A DNA stretch of 12,126 nt, from the NCBI GenBank assembly GCA_964589285.1, contig CAZPSP010000079.1:1-12126 (forward strand), in the 5' to 3' direction. Positions within the stretch are counted from its first letter, which is position 1, and each line of letters starts with the position of its first letter. The notes beneath the pieces are model-generated. The model was not told the origin of the DNA. It saw only the letters and a program-made list of their open reading frames with translations, and ran no database searches. Positions 1-6,836 of the stretch are shown piece by piece. Source of the DNA: DAOUEG01 sp964589285 (GTDB lineage: Bacteria > Chloroflexota > Dehalococcoidia > Dehalococcoidales > RBG-16-60-22). A program made the translations under genes and the position numbers.

Positions 1-477
1 ATATCCATTGAGTTACATGATACGTATCTGACCTCGTTCAGGGATCTGAAACACCAGTTCGATGGCGGAGAAATGACGACGCCCAGAGCCTGGGCGGAAT
101 TCAAAAACCAGACAGGTCTCGACCTCTTCGAGTTGACCGAGGCCGCGGGATACTCCGTCGCCGGCGGCGAATTCGCAGTGGAGTGCATCAAGACGATGGC
201 GGTAAACCTGCAGGATACAGACTTCGCGGTCCGGACGCGGGCGTATATCGAGGAGAGGAAAGCAGGCCATACCATCGACCTCATCTATGAACGCATGAGA
301 GAAGGAGAACTGCCGGAACTGGACATCGGCAGCGGTAAGGCCGTGTCTGGAGGCACATCTTCACTGATGGCGTCTTCCGGAATCGATGCCCAAGCTCAAA
401 CAGGGGTTATCTTCACTATGTATGAGCAGGCCTACCAGCGTTATCTCCTGGCCCAGCGAATTGGGAGGCAGCCGTGA
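1..477 (+). CDS. C-terminal part of an unrecognised protein (5' end outside window)
   Basis: The frame is open from the first base to the TGA at 475-477, giving 158 visible residues. An ATG at 73 exists, but the coding frame continues upstream of it with similar composition and no ribosome binding site stands before it, so I treat the gene as truncated by the window edge. The visible part is soluble, rich in charged residues and helix-forming, with no membrane segment and no cysteine pair. Features seen are a stretch near DLFELTEAAG, a segment AGHTIDLIYERMREGELPEL and a Gly/Ser-rich part before the C terminus. I do not recognise the family and assign no function. Its stop overlaps the start of the next gene by 4 bases (GTGA), so the two are almost certainly co-transcribed and translationally coupled. 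Confidence 0.75.
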   Translation: MSIELHDTYLTSFRDLKHQFDGGEMTTPRAWAEFKNQTGLDLFELTEAAGYSVAGGEFAVECIKTMAVNLQDTDFAVRTRAYIEERKAGHTIDLIYERMREGELPELDIGSGKAVSGGTSSLMASSGIDAQAQTGVIFTMYEQAYQRYLLAQRIGRQP

Positions 478-929
478 AACGATTGTTCATTGCTGTGCTG
501 TTCTTCACATTGCTTATGACAGGTTGTTCCGGTGGAACAGAAACTACAACGACGACTTCATCCATATCTCAAGGGCAGCCGGTAAGTACACAGGCCACGG
601 AACCCGATGATGAGGAGTTCATGGGAACGGCTCTGCAATCCCTTACCGGACTCCAGGTGCGCAATGTTCAAATAGACAAAAGCACGGTAACCATTTCCTA
701 TGACCAGATAACGGATGACAGTCAGACCGTGCTCGTTAAACGATGGCTGGATTTAGCCACGGCGGCCATGAGCTTTATGGAGGAACCGCAGACGGTAGTT
801 GTCATTCCTTTTACGGAAAACTCGGCTATTGCCAGAGTTGTTATGCAGGCAACCGATGTCGCATCTTTTCTGGCAGGGACCTTATCCAGCCAGGAGTTAC
901 TTTCCCTGATTACCATTGATGAACCCTGA
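474..929 (+). CDS. Small predicted lipoprotein of unknown function
   Basis: Encodes 151 residues. The GTG start at 474 is supported by a GGGAGG ribosome binding site at 463-468, five bases upstream, and by the 4-base overlap with the preceding stop. Residues 1-17 are a lipoprotein signal peptide (MKR, hydrophobic core, lipobox MTGC), with Cys18 as the predicted lipidated residue. A Thr/Ser-rich linker follows to about residue 40, as in the two solute-binding lipoproteins of this window. The remaining ~110 residues form a small globular domain with alternating strands and one helix (around VLVKRWLDLATAAMSFM). I do not recognise the domain. It is expected on the outer face of the cytoplasmic membrane. 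The role is unknown; coupling suggests it belongs with the truncated upstream gene. Confidence 0.8.
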   Translation: MKRLFIAVLFFTLLMTGCSGGTETTTTTSSISQGQPVSTQATEPDDEEFMGTALQSLTGLQVRNVQIDKSTVTISYDQITDDSQTVLVKRWLDLATAAMSFMEEPQTVVVIPFTENSAIARVVMQATDVASFLAGTLSSQELLSLITIDEP

Positions 930-942
930 ATAGAGGGTTTTT
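922..942 (+). terminator. Weak intrinsic terminator candidate overlapping the lipoprotein stop codon
   Basis: AACCC (922-926) can pair with GGGTT (935-939) across an 8-base loop that contains the stop codon, and the 3' arm runs into five T residues (938-942). The stem is short, so this is a tentative call. A second inverted repeat, ACCGGG (945-950) with CCCGGT (968-973), and a small hairpin GGCTG/CAGCC (982-994) follow without T runs. They fill the gap between this gene and the convergent ferredoxin gene, for which no clear terminator was found. Confidence 0.35.
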
Positions 943-1013
943 CTACCGGGAACGATAACCGGCTGCCCCCGGTGATTGACTGGCTGGAGCAGCCGGCATC
1001 AAAGTTTTAAATG

Positions 1014-1319
1014 CTACTTATTGCTGTCTCTCAATACCTTCCCGGTAGCCTTGTCCTTCCAGAAAGCCCGCTGCTGCACGGGCCAGTTGAACCGCATCGT
1101 GCCGGAGGGGCAATCGGTGACGCAGCACCCGCAGTACCAGCACTCGTCCGGGTGGAGGATGATCGGCGGCTTGCCTTTTTCTTCGTTAGGGATGAAAACA
1201 TCCACCTGGCAGACCTGGACGCAGGTATTGCAGCCGGTGCAGACACTCTCGTCGAAGAACACCGGCGTATTCGGCGTCACGATGTTGGGCATCGCGTACG
1301 TTATTTCGTCTTTGTTCAT
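1014..1319 (-). CDS. Two-[4Fe-4S] ferredoxin-like subunit (AprB-like)
   Basis: A 101-residue protein with two complete Cx2Cx2Cx3C cluster motifs: CTGCNTCVQVC near residues 28-38 and CWYCGCCVTDC near residues 60-70. The second carries an extra Cys (GCC), and the Cys-Pro after each type of motif is present only in the second. This is a two-cluster bacterial ferredoxin fold with short N- and C-terminal extensions, smaller than true AprB (about 150 residues). The ATG at 1319 has an AAGGAG site six bases upstream. It lies 26 bp downstream of the flavoprotein gene on the same strand, so it is very likely the electron-transfer subunit of that enzyme, carrying electrons between FAD and an external donor or acceptor in the cytoplasm. 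The true redox partner is unknown. Confidence 0.92.
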   Translation of the reverse strand: MNKDEITYAMPNIVTPNTPVFFDESVCTGCNTCVQVCQVDVFIPNEEKGKPPIILHPDECWYCGCCVTDCPSGTMRFNWPVQQRAFWKDKATGKVLRDSNK

Positions 1320-1345
1320 GTTTTTCTCCTTATCTTCCGCCCCGG

Positions 1346-3277
1346 TTACTTACCCCGGTAGACGCCGGTGTAGTCCTTGTTGTGGGCTTCGTAGTTGGCT
1401 TTCAAATCGCCGTAGTATTTCAACGGCAGTTCTCCGGCCTTGACCCGGCCGTTCTCCAGCTTCACGGTGACGAACTTGTTCCATTCCGGCGGATCGATCT
1501 GCGGGTAGTCTATCCGGAAGAAGTTCAGGACCTGGCTGCTGGCCTTTCGCGCCAGTGAGGCTTCGAGGATGATCCGTCCGTGGGTCAGCAGGCTCAGGTC
1601 CTCGATGCCGCGCATCAGCTTGTGCGGATCGAGGGCGTAAAGCCTCGGAACATGCACCTCTTCAATCTCCTTGAGCGCATCCAGGCCCATGGAAAGGAGC
1701 TTCTCCGTCTTGTATTCTGAGCAGAACATCTGCATAACGCGGGCAATGCCGGCGTTGAGTTCCTTCCAGTCGATGCCCTCATCACGCTGCATGGGCGCGT
1801 ACACACGGGCTTTTTCCATCGCCACCTGGTCTTTGGAGTACTGCGCCCGGTCGATGCCCGCGGCATAAGCCGCCGCCTTACGGCCGGCGTACCGTCCGGT
1901 CGAAGCAGCGTAGCTGTGGTCGCCGGGAGAGAACGTTTGCTCGCCGGCAACATAGAGGCCATCGAGGCTGGACTTGAGGTCCCAGTCCACCACAGGACCG
2001 CCGCGGCCCGCGTTCCGCCAGTGGCCGGGGCTGCTTCCTTCAATGAAGCTGTAGTTCATCAGGAGGTGTTTGGCGGGATCGAACCCGGCGTCGTTATAGG
2101 TCTTGATGAGGTTCTTGGTCGTGGATTCCTGCCCGAGCATCATGTACCAGGTTACGTTGCGTTCGATTTCCTTCATGGCCGGAAAATCGCCGTAGAACGG
2201 GAGCGCATAGGTTCCGTCCTTGACTCCTTGCAGGATTTTTGCCATATCCTCCGGTCCGGGCCGCATGGAGCCGCCGTCCGGCCACCCCTGGAGCGGCCAG
2301 GGAAGTTTCTTGCCGTTGTCATCGACAAGCTGTATGTTCTCATAACTGGCGTCCCCGGCGCCGCCGTACCAGGTGTGTTTATGCCCGGTGCCCAGCATCA
2401 ATGGAGCGGTCTGCTCCATCAGGGTGAGTTCAGCGCCGGCCCTCCAGGCCATGGCTACGCCGTCCCCGGTCATGGTCCGGGAGCGGAAGGTGTTATAGCC
2501 GGCCAGTTCCGTGTTCAGCATGAAGAGTGAGTAGTTGCCGGCGGTAGCCAGCACGGCGGCCTTGGAATGGAATACCAGGAATTCACCGCTGCGATTGTTG
2601 AAGGCGGTTGCGCCGACCACCCTCGCGCCCTGGACGCCCTTCTCGGTGAGCAGGCTGGTTACCATGGTGCGGTCGAATATCTGCACGCCGAGCCGTTTGC
2701 ACTCCTTTTTCAGGGCCGGTTTGAAGGTCGTTCCCCAGACCCGGATGGTTACTTCTGTAGAGTGATTGGGGCTCATCCGTGGAGAGAACATGAACTTGGT
2801 ATCGTCATAGCGGCCTTCCACACCCACCCATTCGTCTTCCGTATCCCGTATCTTGCCGCCCATCTGTTCCATTTCCAGCAAAGTATCGAAGTCCTCGCGG
2901 CACTGGATCTGGGTGCCGATGCCGTTGGCATAGGAAATCGGCACTGCTTTATCGGGCGGGTCTCCGGCGTGTACCGGGTGTTCGACCAGTTTTTTGGCCC
3001 ATTCGTCGGGGTCCACCTTGGAATGGGGGTTTGCCGGCGTCACGCACCAGTGATCGCAGCCGGGACCGCCGGCGCCGCTGCGCACCGTATCGCCTTTTTC
3101 CACGAGGGCGACTTTCAGCCCGCTCCTGGCGGCGCTGATGGCCGCCCAGCAGCCGGCGATGCCGCCGCCCACGACCAGCACATCAGCTTCGATGACCTGC
3201 TCGTCACCGTACCGCAGCGGATACGGCCACCGCGGCGGAGTCCCTCTCTGTTTCAGAACATCATGCCATTTTGTCAT
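1346..3277 (-). CDS. FAD-dependent oxidoreductase, fumarate reductase / AprA-like flavoprotein subunit
   Basis: Encodes 643 residues. The dinucleotide-binding motif DVLVVGGGIAG is at residues 32-42, with the acidic residue ending the second strand at Glu60 (VALVEKG). An FAD/substrate-region motif SGAGGPGCDHW is near residues 67-77. The C-terminal FAD contact is recognisable in SLDGLYVAGEQTFSPGDHS. This places it in the succinate dehydrogenase/fumarate reductase flavoprotein superfamily. The lack of the classical HPTG-type motif and pairing with a separate small two-cluster ferredoxin make it closer in layout to adenylylsulfate reductase AprA than to SdhA. No signal peptide is seen, so it is probably cytoplasmic. 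The ATG at 3277 has AGGAGG five bases upstream. It forms an operon with the ferredoxin gene and is divergent from the UroD-like gene. The substrate cannot be inferred; calling it a sulfate-pathway enzyme would be unsupported. Confidence 0.92.
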   Translation of the reverse strand: MTKWHDVLKQRGTPPRWPYPLRYGDEQVIEADVLVVGGGIAGCWAAISAARSGLKVALVEKGDTVRSGAGGPGCDHWCVTPANPHSKVDPDEWAKKLVEHPVHAGDPPDKAVPISYANGIGTQIQCREDFDTLLEMEQMGGKIRDTEDEWVGVEGRYDDTKFMFSPRMSPNHSTEVTIRVWGTTFKPALKKECKRLGVQIFDRTMVTSLLTEKGVQGARVVGATAFNNRSGEFLVFHSKAAVLATAGNYSLFMLNTELAGYNTFRSRTMTGDGVAMAWRAGAELTLMEQTAPLMLGTGHKHTWYGGAGDASYENIQLVDDNGKKLPWPLQGWPDGGSMRPGPEDMAKILQGVKDGTYALPFYGDFPAMKEIERNVTWYMMLGQESTTKNLIKTYNDAGFDPAKHLLMNYSFIEGSSPGHWRNAGRGGPVVDWDLKSSLDGLYVAGEQTFSPGDHSYAASTGRYAGRKAAAYAAGIDRAQYSKDQVAMEKARVYAPMQRDEGIDWKELNAGIARVMQMFCSEYKTEKLLSMGLDALKEIEEVHVPRLYALDPHKLMRGIEDLSLLTHGRIILEASLARKASSQVLNFFRIDYPQIDPPEWNKFVTVKLENGRVKAGELPLKYYGDLKANYEAHNKDYTGVYRGK

Positions 3278-3338
3278 TTATTCCTCCTGAATCCTTTTTA
3301 GCCCGGAAGTCTTGGTCTTAACGGTAAGAACGGAAATG

Positions 3339-3359
3339 TATCATCGCATGTGATATAAT
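3339..3359 (+). promoter_or_regulatory. Extended -10 promoter with overlapping inverted repeat, for the UroD-like gene
   Basis: TATAAT at 3354-3359 is preceded by TG at 3351-3352, forming a perfect extended -10 element. No good -35 hexamer stands 16-18 bases upstream, which is usual for extended -10 promoters. An inverted repeat TATCA (3339-3343) / TGATA (3351-3355), spaced by seven bases, overlaps the -10 and could be an operator. The start codon lies 40 bases downstream of the -10. A small inverted repeat AGATA/TATCT (3371-3384) sits in the leader. Confidence 0.55.
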
Positions 3360-3398
3360 CTACCGAAATAAGATAACTCTATCTAAAAAGGAGTGGCG

Positions 3399-4712
3399 AT
3401 GTCAACCTCGATTTCAGCCGATCAATATGCCCGTGAACTAACCGCCCTTCGTGAAGAGATCGAAGGCAGGACCGGCAAGAGTGCCGCGGAACTCTATGAG
3501 GAAAGGGAACGGCGTACCCGGGACGCCATCGAGTTAAGGGTGCCGGACCGGGTGCCCTATACCGCCAACATCAATGTTCAGACCTATACCGGCGTGCCGA
3601 ATTCCGCCGGCTACTACGACCCCACTTCCTTCAAGTGGGCGATGCGGAAAATCGCCATCGACTTCGAACCGGACCTGTGTAATACCGGCCTGCCTACCTG
3701 CGGCAGCGCCATGGAACTGCTCGATGTCCGGAACCGCCTCTGGCCGGGCGGCCCGCTGCCGCCGGATTACGACTATCAGTTCATCGAAGGCGAATACATG
3801 AAAGAGGACGAATACGATATGTTCCTCTCCGACCCCACCGGTTTCATCATACGGCGCTTCCTCCCGAGGATGTATGGAGCGCTGGCGCCGCTCGAAAAAC
3901 TGCCGCCGATGGACAGCCTCTACATGGGCTTTGAAATGCTGACCACCCTCTTCGCCAGTCCAGAATTCATGGATATGGCCCGGCGCATTGCCGAGGCGGG
4001 GCGCAAGAGCAGGGAATTCCGTAAGACCATCGGCGATGCCTATGAAGAAATGGCCGGACTGGGGTTCCCGGCCTTCGCGCCGGTCAGCGCCGGCGGCGTG
4101 GGCGGAGCGCCGTTCGATACCCTCTCCAGCTTCCTGCGCGGCATGAAAGGCTCTATGCTGGACATGTACCGGCGCCCGGAGAAATTGATACAGGCCTGCG
4201 ATGCCATCATCGATCGCCGCATCGCCGTGGCCCAGCCCGTGGACCCCTCAGCCAGGGACTACCCGAGAAGGCTCGGCATGCCGCTTTGGCGGGGCGATAA
4301 GTCCTTCATGTCCGAGAAGCAGTTCGACCGCTTCTACTGGCCGGGCTTGAAGAAGGCCCTGCAGGCGTCCATCGACCTGGGTTTCGTGCCAATTCCGTTC
4401 TTCGAAGCCGAGTTCGGAGACCGGCTGGAGCGGCTCCTGGAACTGCCCAAAGGCAAGATCGTGGCTTCCGTGGAACACATGGACTCGGTGCGCGCCAAGG
4501 AGATCCTCGGCGGTCACACCTGCATCCTGGTCAGGGGGCCGCTGTCCTCCAAGCTGTGGACGTGCAGCGAGGTCGAGGCCTACATGAAAGAAATGATCGA
4601 TAAATGCGGCAAGGGAGGCGGGCTCATCCTCGATATCCGTATCCCGGACAAGGCCGGTACGGAAGAGATCCAGGCCATGCTGAAGTCCATCCGGGAATAC
4701 GGCCGTTACTAA
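3399..4712 (+). CDS. Uroporphyrinogen decarboxylase-family protein (MtaA/CmuA-like)
   Basis: Encodes 437 residues from the ATG at 3399, chosen because AAGGAG (3388-3393) lies five bases upstream; an in-frame GTG at 3393 overlaps that site and is unlikely. The sequence resembles UroD-superfamily TIM-barrel proteins widespread in anaerobes, in particular RVPDRVPY near residue 47, a tract FMSEKQFDRFYWPGLKKAL, and the C-terminal KCGKGGGLILD. A His-x-Cys at residues 373-375 (HTC), with further Cys at 389 and 403, recalls the zinc-binding His-x-Cys...Cys set of methylcobamide:CoM methyltransferases MtaA/MtbA. That would fit methyl transfer from a corrinoid rather than haem synthesis. No corrinoid protein is encoded nearby. 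It is longer than typical HemE (about 350 residues) and has an N-terminal helical extension. Transcribed alone and closed by a strong terminator. The activity is inferred, not shown. Confidence 0.85.
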   Translation: MSTSISADQYARELTALREEIEGRTGKSAAELYEERERRTRDAIELRVPDRVPYTANINVQTYTGVPNSAGYYDPTSFKWAMRKIAIDFEPDLCNTGLPTCGSAMELLDVRNRLWPGGPLPPDYDYQFIEGEYMKEDEYDMFLSDPTGFIIRRFLPRMYGALAPLEKLPPMDSLYMGFEMLTTLFASPEFMDMARRIAEAGRKSREFRKTIGDAYEEMAGLGFPAFAPVSAGGVGGAPFDTLSSFLRGMKGSMLDMYRRPEKLIQACDAIIDRRIAVAQPVDPSARDYPRRLGMPLWRGDKSFMSEKQFDRFYWPGLKKALQASIDLGFVPIPFFEAEFGDRLERLLELPKGKIVASVEHMDSVRAKEILGGHTCILVRGPLSSKLWTCSEVEAYMKEMIDKCGKGGGLILDIRIPDKAGTEEIQAMLKSIREYGRY

Positions 4713-4804
4713 TACCGTTTTGGATATAGATTCTTGATGCTGATGCCCCTGACCTGGGCGGCTCGTAAAAAACGGCCGGCATGGTGAAATCAGTGGAAAA
4801 CAGC

Positions 4805-4838
4805 GAAGCCACCGGCATCTGCCGGTGGCTTCTTTTTT
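4805..4838 (+). terminator. Strong intrinsic terminator after the UroD-like gene
   Basis: GAAGCCACCGGCA (4805-4817) and its exact complement (4820-4832) form a 13-base inverted repeat with the tip opening into a tetraloop, followed directly by six T residues (4833-4838). It lies between two convergent genes. On the minus strand the hairpin is followed only by a short T-rich stretch, so it may also stop transcription of the selenoprotein gene, with lower efficiency. Confidence 0.92.
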
Positions 4839-4857
4839 GTAAATTGAAGAGACTCTC

Positions 4858-6540
4858 CTAATACCGCACGTGGTTCGGTACGATGTTCTTGTACTTCTTC
4901 ACCAGCTTGTCCCAGTTGGCGGGCAACTCTATCTTCTGAATTTCCGCCCTGCCGGGGGTCGGACCGCCGCCGATGGCATGGGCGATGAACGAGCCGGCCC
5001 CGCCCGCCACGATGACCCGGATGACCCGGGTATCATTGATGATGCGCACGGTGTCTCCCTCGCGGGCGGTGACCCTGCCCTTGAACAGCTTGGGGTTCGC
5101 CTGCCCGATGGAAAGGCCGCGGTGGGCGGCCGGCATCCGGGCATATTCGGAAATGAACTCCCTTATGTCCTGCTTGGTCCACCCGAACGAAGCCAGGGTT
5201 TTGGCATGGAGCGGCGGGAAGATGATGGAGTAGACCATGCCCGGCACGATGTTGTTTCTCACGGAGTGCAGGATCCCGTTCTCATCATTGCTGCCGGGGT
5301 AGTGCTGGATATATGACTGCGGGAAAGTCAGCATCAGGGTGCTGTCATCGGGGGAAAACCCGTACTCGGTGTGCAGTGGTTCCCACGGGCTTTCTTCCTC
5401 GTTCTCCGCCATGACCATGGTGTATTTCATGGGGTTGCCCATGGTCCCCATGTCCTCGATGCCCTTACGGATACCTCCGATGTTCTTGATGATGAGTCCC
5501 ATGGCGCGCCCGATGGCTGCGTTGGCGATGTTGCCCGGACTCAATGTGCCGGAACCATGGTTGAGATTGATATCGTTGCGGATAGGGCCGTTGACCAGCC
5601 AGAACGGCGACCATGAGCCCGTGCTCACTCCAAAGGTACAGAAACCCAGAAAGCCCATCTCGGAATCGAGCAGGAGCTTCGTTCCGGCGATGAGCACCGG
5701 CAGGTAGGTGGGCAACGCTCCGGCCATGACCGCGTTGATAGCGATCTTCTCCACGGTGACCTTGCCCATGCGCGGAAGGAGTTTGCCGAGCATTGTATCC
5801 GGCGCCAGGTCCGTGCCGGTCAGCATTTCGGCTAACTTCTCCTCCGTCGGAGGGACGATGGGGAAACCGTCCGTCCAGCCGCGCTGGTAGTAGAACTGGT
5901 TCACGTCGTCCAGGCTGCCTTTGAACACAATGCGGGCGGCCTTTTCCACCTGTTTCGGCTGGGGAGCGCGTTCTGCTTCCGTCAGCGGGGAGACCAGGGC
6001 CTTTACTATATCATCCACGGCGGCTGTCGTGCCTTTTTCGATGATGTCCGGTAACGTCGATTCCGCCGGAACGGTGGTCGGGACGAACCTGACACCGGGC
6101 ATGGCGCGGCTGGAGGCAGCGGAATGGGCATCTTCAACAAACCCGTCGCTGATAAGGACCACCGCCGGAACGCCGCGCTCCTCGGCGGAAATGCCATCGT
6201 ACACACTGTACTTGGTGCAGGACCCTCAGTCCCCGTAAGCAAATACTACCGTGTCCAGTTCCTTGAGCCAATCCTCGAATTTCGCCTTGCCGCGGGATTC
6301 GATTTCCGGCGTGTTCATCTCGGTCTCCTCGTACCAGGAAAACCGCGCGGAAGGGACACGCTGTTTAAGTTCCCTCTCCAGCACTTCCAGTATCGGGCGG
6401 GAAGCCCGTTTCCAGATATGAAACAGGCCGATGGTTTTTCCGGCAAGGTCCGCCGGGCGGTCCGCGCTCAGACCGCGGGGGCTGACGGGGTCGGCTTCAG
6501 CCCAAGGGCTGAGTGTTTCATACACACCATTCGTAGTCAT
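4858..6540 (-). CDS. UGSC-family selenoprotein fused to a large GWTDG-motif domain (in-frame TGA = selenocysteine)
   Basis: Read through the TGA at 6228-6226, the gene gives 560 residues with Sec at 105 in the context AYGD-U-GSCT. Residues 1 to about 180 form the UGSC redox domain: an N-terminal strand after DLAGKTIGLF, the UGSC motif, then a downstream part (GVPAVVLISDGFV) like other UGSC/CGSC proteins. Residues from about 195 to 560 form a second domain that starts with GWTDGFPIVPPT (221-232). It contains AINAVMAGALPTYLPV (267-282), WLVNGPIRNDINLNHGSG (314-331) and AENEEESPWEPLH (378-390). I recall this second domain from uncharacterised proteins found with UGSC/CGSC proteins; its function is not known to me. 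No signal peptide is seen. The ATG at 6540 has GGAGGAG four bases upstream. Sec next to a Gly-Ser-Cys suggests a selenenylsulfide-forming redox or reductive catalyst. Convergent with the UroD-like gene and divergent from the transporter. Confidence 0.88.
6194..6215 (-). promoter_or_regulatory. Candidate bacterial SECIS hairpin downstream of the Sec codon
   Basis: On the minus strand, 11 bases after the TGA, CCA pairs with TGG (outer stem). A small asymmetric internal loop (A versus GA) follows, then GTAC pairs with GTAC around the five-base loop AGTGT. The apical loop starts 19 bases after the TGA and has G at its second position. These values fit the usual bacterial SECIS description (loop roughly 16-37 bases after UGA, a G in the first two loop positions). 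The stem is short. An alternative stem CGCCG/CGGCG (6171-6187) is stable but lies farther away than usual. Confidence 0.45.
6226..6228 (-). other. Selenocysteine codon (in-frame TGA)
   Basis: The minus-strand codon TGA lies between GAC and GGG TCC TGC ACC, giving D-U-G-S-C-T. The frame is open for 104 codons before it and 455 codons after it. The position coincides exactly with the Sec/Cys position of the UGSC motif, which argues against a random nonsense mutation or a sequencing error. Confidence 0.9.
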
Positions 6541-6563
6541 GCATCTCCTCCGTTCATCAAGGA

Positions 6564-6572
6564 ATTATCACA
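6564..6572 (-). promoter_or_regulatory. Possible extended -10 element for the selenoprotein gene
   Basis: The minus strand reads TGTGATAAT, an extended -10 (TG-N-GATAAT), 23 bases before the start codon. TATAGT lies directly upstream (6572-6577) as an alternative -10. No convincing -35 is seen at normal spacing, so this is a tentative call. Confidence 0.3.
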
Positions 6573-6666
6573 CTATACCATTTTTACCTCCGCCCCTGCG
6601 ATTGCCGGCCTCTTACGGTCAGCCGGGAACAGGTATTTACCAATACTAAAGTGGTGGAACAAGGCT

Positions 6667-6695
6667 TTGACAAATGCAATCACATAATATAAGAT
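6667..6695 (+). promoter_or_regulatory. Sigma-70-type promoter for the transporter operon
   Basis: A consensus TTGACA (6667-6672) is followed after 17 bases by TAAGAT (6690-6695); TATAAG at 6688-6693 is an alternative -10 with 15-base spacing. The surroundings are AT-rich compared with the flanking genes. The start codon of the binding-protein gene is about 140 bases downstream, leaving a long leader that contains a direct repeat GATATTC (6725-6731 and 6738-6744) and a second Shine-Dalgarno-like copy (6754-6764). Confidence 0.6.
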
Positions 6696-6836
6696 ATAGG
6701 TCAAAATACTTACCTGTCATATACGATATTCATGTGAGATATTCTTCCTGAAGAAAGGAGGGCACAAAAAACTAACTGAATCAGACAAAATGTTGGACTC
6801 GTGACAGAAATCGAGATTGAGCTAAAGGAGGGCAAA

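Noticed and set aside
2567..3301. Antisense open frame (244 codons, plus strand) over the flavoprotein gene
   Set aside because: It overlaps the FAD-binding part of a well-supported gene, and extends over that gene's start codon and ribosome binding site; no domain seen.
4858..6204. A separate 448-residue gene starting at GTG 6204
   Set aside because: No ribosome binding site precedes this GTG, and it lies inside the conserved UGSC domain, eight codons after the TGA; it is an artefact of treating Sec as stop.
6226..6540. Pseudogene interpretation of the TGA in the UGSC gene
   Set aside because: The TGA sits exactly at the catalytic Sec/Cys position and the frame after it is intact to the C terminus; a random nonsense mutation would rarely land there.
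6801..6836. GTG start at 6801 for the first binding-protein gene
   Set aside because: It would put 12 hydrophilic residues before the signal peptide and lacks a ribosome binding site, while ATG 6837 has an excellent one.
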